A stretch of DNA of 17,207 bases. It comes from Tardiphaga sp. (GTDB lineage: Bacteria; Pseudomonadota; Alphaproteobacteria; Rhizobiales; Xanthobacteraceae). The notes under the pieces are model-generated. The model had not been told where the DNA came from and did not search any database. It saw nothing but the letters and a program-made list of their open reading frames with translations. Each line of letters starts with the position of its first letter. Position 1 is the stretch's first letter. This document shows, in pieces, positions 7,486 through 14,413 of the stretch. Location of the stretch: positions 1 through 17,207 of the forward strand of contig JACMOT010000512.1 in NCBI GenBank assembly GCA_014377915.1, in the 5' to 3' direction. Made by a program: the position numbers and the translations under genes.

Positions 7486-8742
7486 TTATTTCGCTTTTGC
7501 GAACACGACTTGCCGGACGTCAATGTTCCCGGACAGGAATCCCGCCTCGCAATAAGCGAGGTAGTATTCCCATAGTCGGCGAAACCGGTCGTCGAATCCG
7601 AGCGGGGTCAGGCTTGGCCATGCCGCGCGGAAATTATCTCTCCAGGTCGCCAGCGTCTTGGCATAATCCAGTCCGAAAATGCGCTCGCGCACGACCGGCA
7701 CGCCGAATTTGGCGCCCAGCGATTTGAGGATTTCCGGCGACGGCAGCATGCCGCCCGGGAAGACGTAGCGCTGGATGAAGTCGACCTCGCGGCGATAGGT
7801 CTTGAAGAACTTGTCCTGGATGGTGATGGCCTGGATGCCGACCAGCCCTCCCGGCAACAAGCGGTCGCGCAATTGTGAGAAATAATGCGGCCAGAACTGC
7901 TCGCCAACCGCCTCGATCATCTCGATCGAGGCGATCCGGTCATACTGGCCGCGTTCGTCGCGGTAGTCCTGGAACTTGATGTCGACCTGGTCGCCGAGAC
8001 CGGCCGCCTGAATGCGTTTTTGCGCGAAATCACGCTGCTCGCGGCTGATGGTCAGGCCGGTGACATGGGCGCCGTAGTTCTTGGCGGCATATTCCGCGAA
8101 GCCGCCCCAGCCGCAGCCGATCTCCAGCACCTTGTGGCCGGGCTGCAGGTCGATGGCCTCGGCGAGGCGGCGATATTTGTTGTTCTGCGCCGCTGTCAGG
8201 TCCTGGCTGGCGTCCTCATAGATGGCCGACGAATAGGTCATGCTGGGATCCAGCCACGCCGAGTAGAACGCGTTGCCAATGTCGTAATGGGCGTAGATGT
8301 TCTTCTTGGCCTGCCGCTTGGTGTTGCGGTTGAACCAGTGCCGGACGATCTGCACGAAGCGCATCATGGGATTGTCGCCGAGCATCGCCTGGATCAGGTC
8401 ATGGTTGACGCAGAACAGGTACAGGAACTGAGTCAGATCGGTGGTGTCCCATTCGCCGTGCAGATAGGCCTCGGCGATGCCGATGTCGCCGCCATTCAGC
8501 AGCCGAGAAGCAAAACCATAACCGTAAATGGTCATTTGCGCCGACGGGCCGGGCTCCATGCCGCCCAGCCTGACCCGGCGGCCGTCCGGCAGAGTCACAT
8601 CCAGCGTGCCGCGGCGCAACCGGGAGCCGAAGCCGAACGCCAGCCGCACGATGCGGGGCAGATCGGACAGCTGGGCGTCCACGTTTTCGGGGGTGAGGAC
8701 AATCAGATCAGACACGACCAAATCAGACATTTGCAGATCCAT
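7486..8742 (-). CDS. Cyclopropane-fatty-acyl-phospholipid synthase family SAM methyltransferase (UfaM-like)
   Basis: A 418-residue SAM-dependent methyltransferase that acts on unsaturated acyl chains of membrane phospholipids. The family signature AHYDIGNAFYSAWLDPSMTY occupies 151-170. The SAM motif VLEIGCGWGGFAEYAA is at 205-220, and QDYRDERGQYDRIASIEMIE follows. Against E. coli Cfa from memory, the bicarbonate-site residues Cys139, His266 and Tyr317 become Ser172, Gln304 and Arg368, while Glu239 (Glu277) and Ile268 (Ile306) remain. A plain cyclopropane synthase is therefore less likely than an enzyme giving a methylated olefin, as UfaM does in furan-fatty-acid synthesis. It is the third gene of the operon, 56 bp after the DUF1365 gene. 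ATG 8742 and ATG 8730 are both possible starts; the latter has a better-placed GGA. The window alone does not prove the product. Confidence 0.88.
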   Translation of the reverse strand: MDLQMSDLVVSDLIVLTPENVDAQLSDLPRIVRLAFGFGSRLRRGTLDVTLPDGRRVRLGGMEPGPSAQMTIYGYGFASRLLNGGDIGIAEAYLHGEWDTTDLTQFLYLFCVNHDLIQAMLGDNPMMRFVQIVRHWFNRNTKRQAKKNIYAHYDIGNAFYSAWLDPSMTYSSAIYEDASQDLTAAQNNKYRRLAEAIDLQPGHKVLEIGCGWGGFAEYAAKNYGAHVTGLTISREQRDFAQKRIQAAGLGDQVDIKFQDYRDERGQYDRIASIEMIEAVGEQFWPHYFSQLRDRLLPGGLVGIQAITIQDKFFKTYRREVDFIQRYVFPGGMLPSPEILKSLGAKFGVPVVRERIFGLDYAKTLATWRDNFRAAWPSLTPLGFDDRFRRLWEYYLAYCEAGFLSGNIDVRQVVFAKAK

Positions 8743-8798
8743 CGAATTGCGTGGCTCCGTGTCCGAGTTGCACGGGGGCTGAAGGGCAGGCCGCAGCC

Positions 8799-9698
8799 TT
8801 ATCGAAGCACAGCAATTTTGCGCGGCGCCGACTCCGGTCCGCGCGCCGCCAAAGTTGCCTTACTATAATCGCGGCTTCGCGGACTCGCCAAGACGGTATT
8901 TTCCGGCGGGGCTGCCGGGCGGGCCACCAGCCGGGCACCCTTGATCCAGAGTCGCAGCGCTTCCCAATGGATCGCCGCCATGATCTTGAAGGTCACCATC
9001 GGGAGCGAGATAAACGCGCGCAGCAGGGCGGATGTTGTCAAGGCACGGCGGCTGCCATGGAAGGTGGCGGACAGCACCGGGCCGTCCGGGTCGGTTTCCA
9101 GAATTCGCAACTTGACGTTCGGTCCGGGCGGCGACACCCGGAAGTGATAGCGCATGCGCATGTCGAGGAACGGCGAGACATAGAACAGCTTGTCCTGTTC
9201 CTGGCGGATGCCGGCATCGCTGCGCTGGCCAGGCTCGACCGGCAGCACGTAGCTATGGATATCGCCGAAGGTGTTGCGTACTTCATAGATGATCAGCGCG
9301 AGCAAGCCGTCGGCGCGGTGACAAAAATAGGCTGACAGCGGGTTGAAAGTGTAGCCGAGCAGGCGAGGGTAGCACAGCAGTTCGACGCGACCACCGGTCA
9401 GGTCGATGCCGTGCTCTGCCGCGCGCGCCTGGGCGAAGGCGCGCAGGCCAGCCCCGTCGCGGCTGCCGTGGTCGGACTCGCGAAAACTGTACAGCGCGGC
9501 ACGGTTGACGCCGAACAGCGGCGTCAACCGGTCCGCGTCGGCGAGCCGGTCGAGGTCGATGAGCAGGCTCATGACGCGGTAGTTGAAGCGATGCCCCATC
9601 GGCTTCAGGCGGGCGTGCATGACGTCGCCAAAGTAAAGCGCCGCCGCGGCGGGCGCCGCGGCTGATTGCGCGTCGGTTCGGGGCATCACGTCGGACAT
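8799..9698 (-). CDS. DUF1365 family protein (UfaO-like)
   Basis: A 299-residue protein beginning MSDVMPRTDAQ. Family landmarks are ALYFGDVMHARLKPMGHRFNYRVMSLLIDL at the start of the domain, then LLCYPRLLGYTFNPLSAYFCH, YEVRNTFGDIHSYVLP, KLFYVSPFLDM and YHFRV. The enzymatic chemistry of DUF1365 is not established from structure. From memory, its Rhodobacter counterpart in the same gene neighbourhood is needed for furan fatty acids (UfaO, proposed to add O2-derived oxygen to a methylated diene). The start at 9698 is only 2 nt from the stop of the upstream oxidoreductase gene, so the two are translationally coupled. The frame remains open for 46 residues further into the neighbour, but that stretch is arginine-rich shadow sequence. 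The product is probably cytoplasmic or membrane-peripheral; no signal peptide is visible. The C-terminal tail after about residue 245 is basic and low in conservation signals. Confidence 0.85.
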   Translation of the reverse strand: MSDVMPRTDAQSAAAPAAAALYFGDVMHARLKPMGHRFNYRVMSLLIDLDRLADADRLTPLFGVNRAALYSFRESDHGSRDGAGLRAFAQARAAEHGIDLTGGRVELLCYPRLLGYTFNPLSAYFCHRADGLLALIIYEVRNTFGDIHSYVLPVEPGQRSDAGIRQEQDKLFYVSPFLDMRMRYHFRVSPPGPNVKLRILETDPDGPVLSATFHGSRRALTTSALLRAFISLPMVTFKIMAAIHWEALRLWIKGARLVARPAAPPENTVLASPRSRDYSKATLAARGPESAPRKIAVLR

Positions 9699-9700
9699 GA

Positions 9701-11014
9701 CTACTCGGCGGCCTCGGCCAGTTCGGAGGGCATCTCGCGCCACGGCACCGTCGCGCCGAGCGCTTCGGCGACCGCCAGACCGGATCGCAAACCGTCTTCG
9801 TGAAAACCATAGCCGGTCCAGGCGCCAGCAAACCAAGTATGGCGCTGGCCCTGGATATCGCCAAGCCGTTTCTGGGCCGCAAAGGCCTTGGCATTGTACT
9901 GCGGATGTTCACATACATACCGGCCGAAGGTCAGCGCCGGATCGGGCTCGAACGGTGGATTCAGGCTGACGAACAACGGCTTGTCGTCGCTGATGCCCTG
10001 CAGACGGTTCATCCAGTAGGTGACCGCGACGTCGTTTACGTGGCTACCCTCTCGCTGCCAGCGCAGGAAATTCCACGATGCCCAGGCATTCTTCCGCTTC
10101 GGCATCAGCCGGATGTCACGGTGCAGATAGACGATGTTGGGGGCATAGCCGATGTCGCCAAGGATGGCGGTCTCATCCGCGCTCGGATCGGCCAGCATGG
10201 CCAGGGCCTGATCGCTATGCGCGGCGACGACAACATGGTCATAGGTCTCGTGGCGGCCATGGCTGTCATGGACGACGACGCCGTGGGGCGTGCGCTCGAT
10301 CGAGGTCACGGCACAGCCAAGCCGGACGTGATCGCCAAATGCCGACATGAGTTTCTCGACATAACGCTTGCTGCCGCCCTTCACCGTGCGCCAGATCGGA
10401 CGGTCATATTGCAGCAGCCGATGATTGCTGAAGAAGGCGATGAAATTCTCGGCGGGAAATTTCAACATCTGGTCGGCCGGCGCCGACCAGATCGCGGCGC
10501 CCATCGGCGCCAGATAGTCGGTCAGTAGCCGCGGTGCGAATTTGCGGAAGGCAAAATACTCGCCGAGCGTCATATCCGCGAGCAGGCCGGCATCGCGGTC
10601 CTTCACGCTCTGCTCGTTGAAGGTCAGGATGTCGCGCAGCATTCGCAGATAGGACGGCGAGAACAGGTTCTTCCATTGCGCGAACAGGCCTCGGGCGGTC
10701 TCAGCCCAGGTATCGCCGCCGCCCTTCCATTCGAATTTGCCACCATCCGCCGTCACCGCAAAACTCATGCAGCTTTCCACGGTCTCGACTTCGAGATGGG
10801 CAAACAGATTGGTCAAATCCGGATAGTTCAGCTCATTATAAACGATGAAGCCGATGTCGACGGCCAGTTCGGCGCCGTCATAAGCGATTGTGACGGTATG
10901 GCTATGGCCGCCGGGGCGCAATTCGCGGTCGTAGACGGTGACGGGATATCGCCTCGACAGTGCCCAGGCAGCGGCATTGCCGGCGATTCCCGTTCCGATA
11001 ATTGCGACGCGCAT
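9701..11014 (-). CDS. NAD(P)/FAD-dependent oxidoreductase, COG2907 amine-oxidase type (UfaD-like)
   Basis: A 437-residue flavoprotein. The N-terminus is a Rossmann fold for FAD: GTGIAG at 7-12, then VYDRELRPGGHSHTV, the glycine-histidine segment typical of COG2907. Other landmarks are DIGFIVYNELNYPDLTNLF, YLAPMGAAIWSA, WRTVKGGSKRYVEKL and, near the end, WFAGAWTGYGFHEDGLRSG (second FAD contact). This subfamily is found next to DUF1365 and Cfa-like genes in many proteobacteria. In Rhodobacter sphaeroides the equivalent protein is, to my recollection, UfaD, which desaturates a methylated acyl chain on the way to furan fatty acids. It is the first gene of the three-gene operon. The ATG at 11012-11014 starts directly at the beta-strand MRVAIIGTG, so no N-terminal extension is needed. 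There is no signal peptide. Confidence 0.88.
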   Translation of the reverse strand: MRVAIIGTGIAGNAAAWALSRRYPVTVYDRELRPGGHSHTVTIAYDGAELAVDIGFIVYNELNYPDLTNLFAHLEVETVESCMSFAVTADGGKFEWKGGGDTWAETARGLFAQWKNLFSPSYLRMLRDILTFNEQSVKDRDAGLLADMTLGEYFAFRKFAPRLLTDYLAPMGAAIWSAPADQMLKFPAENFIAFFSNHRLLQYDRPIWRTVKGGSKRYVEKLMSAFGDHVRLGCAVTSIERTPHGVVVHDSHGRHETYDHVVVAAHSDQALAMLADPSADETAILGDIGYAPNIVYLHRDIRLMPKRKNAWASWNFLRWQREGSHVNDVAVTYWMNRLQGISDDKPLFVSLNPPFEPDPALTFGRYVCEHPQYNAKAFAAQKRLGDIQGQRHTWFAGAWTGYGFHEDGLRSGLAVAEALGATVPWREMPSELAEAAE

Positions 11015-11062
11015 TCCCAGTCCCCATGAGGCAAATTCTTCATCCAGCTACGGCCGGTACCC

Positions 11063-11077
11063 TGTTGAGTTTCAACA
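11063..11077. promoter_or_regulatory. Perfect inverted repeat TGTTGA-N3-TCAACA
   Basis: A 6+6 bp perfect dyad with a 3-bp centre lies about 50-60 bp upstream of the oxidoreductase start, inside the predicted leader. Next to it, at 11079-11084, is the palindrome TGATCA. A TGATC box is part of the -35 element of singlet-oxygen sigma-E (ECF11) promoters as I recall them, but no matching -10 is seen at the right distance. The dyad is a candidate operator for the lipid operon. Confidence 0.3.
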
Positions 11078-11131
11078 ATGATCAAGGCGAGCGAGCCCTG
11101 GCGCCAGACGGCGTCAGCAATATTCGAACAC

Positions 11132-11160
11132 ATAAAATATTCGTAACTCGCGCGCGTCAA
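11132..11160 (-). promoter_or_regulatory. Candidate sigma70-type promoter of the oxidoreductase-DUF1365-Cfa operon
   Basis: Read on the - strand, TTGACG (11160-11155, 5 of 6 to consensus) is followed after 17 bp by TTTTAT (11137-11132, 4 of 6) in a clearly AT-richer stretch. Transcription would start near 11125, giving a leader of about 110 nt. A palindrome TTGGT-C-ACCAA at 11172-11182 lies just upstream of the -35 and could bind an activator or repressor. Confidence 0.35.
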
Positions 11161-11182
11161 TCGGCACGTTGTTGGTCACCAA

Positions 11183-11420
11183 ACCATAGGAAAACAAGGG
11201 AAATTGTGTAAATCCGGTCATCCATCGCGGCATCCCGGTCAGGCTCGACTTGCGGCTGGTGTGGCGTAAGAACACTGTCCGCCCGGCGAAGCGCCCGCTA
11301 GAATGCGGGTGCTTGTCGTAAACAACATCATCCGGTGAACTTGTCTCAATCCGCGCATCTCACGGCCCGAACGGACAGCGAATCGCTTCGAACGCGGGCA
11401 CGCGGCTGGGGAGATTCGCC
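11183..11420. other. Intergenic sequence upstream of the efflux operon
   Basis: This is the remainder of the 406-bp divergent gap between the lipid operon and the efflux operon. No convincing coding sequence was found. It holds an 8+8 near-perfect hairpin (GCGCCCGC at 11291-11298 with GCGGGTGC at 11305-11312, one G-T pair) followed by TTGTCG. Only weak -10/-35 pairs for the efflux genes are visible, so I do not call their promoter. The hairpin might be an operator or a leader structure. Confidence 0.4.
11408..11413 (+). promoter_or_regulatory. Ribosome binding site supporting the GTG start of the efflux lipoprotein
   Basis: GGGGAG lies 7 bp before GTG 11421. Starting here gives a lipoprotein signal peptide with a proper basic N-region (RHFLKR). 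The next possible start, ATG 11454, would remove all charged residues and has no comparable site. The GTG is therefore preferred. Confidence 0.55.
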
Positions 11421-12866
11421 GTGAGGCATTTCCTGAAGCGCCCTGTTTTGCGCATGCTGGTGCTTTGCGCGGCGGTGGCGCCGTCCGCCGGTTGCATACT
11501 GACCCAGGATTTGCCGGATCCCGCGCTGGACGTGCCGCAGGGCTATCAGGCCGCGCGGCTGTCGAATCCGAATGGTGCCACCCCAACGCTGGACTGGTGG
11601 CGCGGATTTCGGTCGCGCGAATTGACGCAACTGATGGAGGAAGCCCAGACGGTCAACCTCGATATCGCCGCGGCGACCTCCCGCATCCGCCAGGCCGACG
11701 CGCAGGCGCGAATCACGGGCGCGGCGCTACTGCCGAGCCTGAGCACGGCCGGCCAAGAGAATTATTCACGCAATTCCGGCTCCAGCTCCAACGGCCTGAC
11801 CAATGGCGGGCGCGAGGTGGTTAGCTATTCGTCGTCGCTGTCGGCCAGCTATGAGCTGGATTTCTGGGGCAAGAACCGCGACGCGGCGCTGGCCACCGAG
11901 GAGACCGCCACCGCCACCCGTTTTGATCGCGACGTCGTCGCGCTGTCGACCCTGACGGCCGTCGCCAATGCCTATTTCCAGGTGCTGGCCTCGCAGGACC
12001 GGATCAAGACCGCGGAGCGTAACATCGCCAGTGCGCAGCGCATCCTCGACGCGATCCAGTCGCGGCTGACCGCCGGCACCGGCACCGATCTCGATCTCGC
12101 CCAGCAGCAGAGCGTGCTGGCCAACCAGCGCGCCGCGGTGCCGCCGCTGCGCCAGACGCTGGCGCAGAACCTCAACGCATTGGCGACGCTGGTGTCACGG
12201 CCGCCGGAAAGCGTCCGGATTAATGGCGGCTCGCTCAACACCCTCGTGCCGCCGCGGGTCACGCCCGGCCTGCCGTCGGAATTGCTGACACAGCGGCCGG
12301 ATATCCGCCGCCAGGAAGCCCAGCTCGCCTCGGCCACCGCCAGCGTTGGCAGCGCCCGCGCGCAGTTTTTCCCCAGTATCCAGTTGACCGGGCAGGGCGG
12401 CTACCAGAGTTCGGCGCTATCATCGCTGTTCCAGCCCAATGCCGCGTTCTTCAGTCTGGTCGGGGGCCTGACGCAGCCGATCTTCGATGGCGGCCGGATC
12501 CAGGGTAATTTCGATCTGACCCAGGCACGGCAGGATGAACTGCTGCAGACCTATCGCAAGACCGTGGTGCAATCCTTCGCCGACGTTGACAATGCCCTGG
12601 TATCGATCCGGCAGACCTCGGAGCGGCTGCGGCTGCTGCGCGACGTACTGACCGCTTCGAGGCGAGCGTTCCAGCTGTCCGAACAGCAGTTGCGGGCAGG
12701 CACCGCGGACATCGTAACCGTGCTAAATACCCAGCTCACGCTATTCCAGGCCGAGGATGCGCTGTCGCAGGCGCAACTGGCGCGCCTGCTGGCGATCGTC
12801 AGCCTCTACCAGGCGCTGGGTGGCGGCTGGGAGCCAAAATTGGAGAGACCGGTCAATGCTCTTTAA
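11421..12866 (+). CDS. RND efflux outer-membrane lipoprotein, NodT/OprM family
   Basis: A 481-residue outer-membrane channel of a tripartite efflux pump. Residues 1-25 form a lipoprotein signal peptide with lipobox-like SAGC, so Cys25 would be lipidated; the -3 residue is Ser, slightly unusual. Two OEP repeats follow: LDWWRGF, NLDIAAATSRIRQADAQARI, LSASYELDFWGKNRDAALAT, then LLTQRPDIRRQEAQLASATA, PSIQLTGQGGYQS, GLTQPIFDGGRIQGN and a last helix DIVTVLNTQLTLFQAEDALSQAQLARL. These are the hallmarks of TolC/OprM/NodT trimeric barrels with a periplasmic coiled-coil tunnel. The start is GTG. The 3' end overlaps the adaptor gene by 11 nt, so it is the first gene of the operon. The substrate cannot be inferred. 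Confidence 0.92.
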   Translation: MRHFLKRPVLRMLVLCAAVAPSAGCILTQDLPDPALDVPQGYQAARLSNPNGATPTLDWWRGFRSRELTQLMEEAQTVNLDIAAATSRIRQADAQARITGAALLPSLSTAGQENYSRNSGSSSNGLTNGGREVVSYSSSLSASYELDFWGKNRDAALATEETATATRFDRDVVALSTLTAVANAYFQVLASQDRIKTAERNIASAQRILDAIQSRLTAGTGTDLDLAQQQSVLANQRAAVPPLRQTLAQNLNALATLVSRPPESVRINGGSLNTLVPPRVTPGLPSELLTQRPDIRRQEAQLASATASVGSARAQFFPSIQLTGQGGYQSSALSSLFQPNAAFFSLVGGLTQPIFDGGRIQGNFDLTQARQDELLQTYRKTVVQSFADVDNALVSIRQTSERLRLLRDVLTASRRAFQLSEQQLRAGTADIVTVLNTQLTLFQAEDALSQAQLARLLAIVSLYQALGGGWEPKLERPVNAL

Positions 12867-14205
12867 GCCTGACCCGAACGGGACGGTGAACGCGTCAGGC
12901 GCCGCGGCTCGCGTCGCAGGCGGCGCGCGGCGTCGCACGGTTTCGATCTTCATCACGTTGCTGATCCTGGGCGGTCTCGGCTATATCGGCTGGCAGGCGC
13001 TGCAGCAGAAGCAGGCCGCCGGACGCGCCCCGCGACCGGACGCCACGGTGCCGGTGCTGGCGGCAACGCCAAGAATTGAGGACGTGCCGGTCTATCTCGA
13101 TGGCGTCGGCGCCGTGAAAGCGCTGAACAACGTCACCGTCCGCGCCCAGGTCGACGGCAAGCTGATCAAGGTCCATTTCAAGGAAGGTCAGGACGTCAAG
13201 GCGGGCGACGTGCTCGGCGAGATTGATCCGGTCCTCTACAAGGCACTGTACGACCAGGCCGTCGCCAAAAAGGCGCAGGACGAAGCCACTCTGTCCAATG
13301 CCCGTCTCGATCTGGTCCGCTACCAGCAACTGGCCGTCACCAATGCCGGCTCCAAGCAGCAGGCCGACACCCAGAAATCGGTGGTCGCGCAACAGGAAGC
13401 GCTGGTGAATTCCGATCAGGCCGCCATCGACAATGCCGCCGCAACCCTCAGCTACACCAAGATCATCGCGCCGCTGTCCGGCCGTGCCGGACTGCGCCAG
13501 GTCGATCAGGGCAACATCATCAAGGCCTCCGACACCACCGGGCTGGTGGTGATCACTCAGTTGCAGCCTATCGCGGTGCAGTTCAGCCTGCCGCAACAGC
13601 AGATCGTGCGCGCCAATGCCGCCGCCGCCAAGGGAACGCTCGCCGTCGACGTGTTCGGCAATGACGGCGTCGCCGTGGTGGATTCCGGTACGCTGACCGG
13701 GATCGACAACCAGGTCGACATCACCACCGGCACGGTGAAGGTCAAGGCCGAGTTTCCGAATGCCAATCTGCAGCTCTGGCCTGGCCAGTTCGTCAATGTG
13801 CGGCTCAAGGTCGAAACCTTGCCGCAGGTGATGCTGGTGCCGACTTCCGCCGTGCAGCGCGGCCCCGCGGGGACCTTCAGCTACGTGATCGGCGACGGCG
13901 ATATCGTCAAGGCGGTGCCGGTCACGGTAACGCAGCAGAACGAAACCAGCGCCGTCATCGCCAAGGGGCTATCGCCGACCGACCGCGTGGTGACCACCGG
14001 CTTCGCCAATCTGGCCGACGGCTCGAAAGTCAGCGTCGGCACCAATGACGCTGAGCCGACCGCCGACCTGGCGCCGCGCGCGCGTGGCAGCAAGGGCGAG
14101 CGTCGCAGCAAGGGTACGCCGCAAGGCGACCAGACAGGCCAGACCGGCCTCGCACCGGCGCCGGCCAGCCCGCCTGCCGCCGCGCCCGCCGGAGCGAAGC
14201 AGTGA
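12856..14205 (+). CDS. mdtA: RND efflux periplasmic adaptor, MdtA-like
   Basis: A 449-residue membrane-fusion protein. A short cytoplasmic N-terminus with RRR (25-27) precedes one membrane anchor (about 29-49). The lipoyl half-motif VTVRAQVDGKLIKVHFKEGQ follows at about 93-112, then a coiled-coil hairpin (about 125-195), the second lipoyl half (APLSGRAGLRQVDQGN, 205-220), and the beta-barrel and membrane-proximal domains (to about 395). The order and wording closely follow E. coli MdtA (VRSRVDGQL, GLKQVDVGN, DNQIDATTGTIKVKA). Residues 405-449 are an unusual basic then Pro/Ala-rich tail. The start ATG 12856 lies inside the upstream gene, with GGAGAG 8 bp before it; a longer frame from 12757 is shadow sequence. 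The adaptor bridges the lipoprotein channel and the RND pump, whose gene begins 208 bp downstream, past a repeat element. Confidence 0.9.
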   Translation: MLFKPDPNGTVNASGAAARVAGGARRRTVSIFITLLILGGLGYIGWQALQQKQAAGRAPRPDATVPVLAATPRIEDVPVYLDGVGAVKALNNVTVRAQVDGKLIKVHFKEGQDVKAGDVLGEIDPVLYKALYDQAVAKKAQDEATLSNARLDLVRYQQLAVTNAGSKQQADTQKSVVAQQEALVNSDQAAIDNAAATLSYTKIIAPLSGRAGLRQVDQGNIIKASDTTGLVVITQLQPIAVQFSLPQQQIVRANAAAAKGTLAVDVFGNDGVAVVDSGTLTGIDNQVDITTGTVKVKAEFPNANLQLWPGQFVNVRLKVETLPQVMLVPTSAVQRGPAGTFSYVIGDGDIVKAVPVTVTQQNETSAVIAKGLSPTDRVVTTGFANLADGSKVSVGTNDAEPTADLAPRARGSKGERRSKGTPQGDQTGQTGLAPAPASPPAAAPAGAKQ

Positions 14206-14233
14206 TGATGCGCTCTCGTCGGCGCGCTGTACA

Positions 14234-14377
14234 CCTCTCCCCTTTGGGGAGAGGTCGGCCGGCGGAGCGTAGCGAAGCAGGGCGGGTGAGGAGGAACAAC
14301 TTTATCGAGAAGTCCTTAACCCCTCACCCGGATATGCTCGATTTGCTCGCACATCCCACCTCTCCCTCCGGGAGAGG
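14234..14377. repeat. Nested palindromic repeat (REP/BIME-like) between adaptor and pump genes
   Basis: Two hairpins face each other: CCTCTCCCC-TTT-GGGGAGAGG at 14234-14254 and CCTCTCCC-TCC-GGGAGAGG at 14359-14377. Inside them CGGGTGAGG (14283-14291) and CCTCACCCG (14322-14330) form a second pair, and AGCGTAGCGAAGCA near 14270 imperfectly mirrors TGCTCGATTTGCTCGC near 14335. All pairs are centred on about 14306, so the whole element is one imperfect palindrome of about 144 bp. Elements with CTCTCCC...GGGAGAGG and GGGTGAGG cores are, to my knowledge, dispersed in many copies in Bradyrhizobium and Rhodopseudomonas genomes. It is noncoding and lies within an otherwise compact operon. Confidence 0.8.
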
Positions 14378-14413
14378 GGGACAGGGCGGCGCAGCGTTGT
14401 ATAGCGCGCAGCC

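Noticed and set aside
7885..8868. A 327-codon + strand frame opposite the Cfa-like gene
   Set aside because: The opposite strand carries an unambiguous methyltransferase with SAM motif. This frame has no motif and crosses two gene boundaries.
11291..11312. Intrinsic terminator on the + strand before the efflux operon
   Set aside because: No + strand gene ends upstream of it, and the T-run after the hairpin is too short (TTGT). It is noted only as a possible leader or operator structure.
14206..14413. A small gene between adaptor and pump
   Set aside because: The open frames here are translations of a palindromic repeat, with no plausible ribosome site or protein character.
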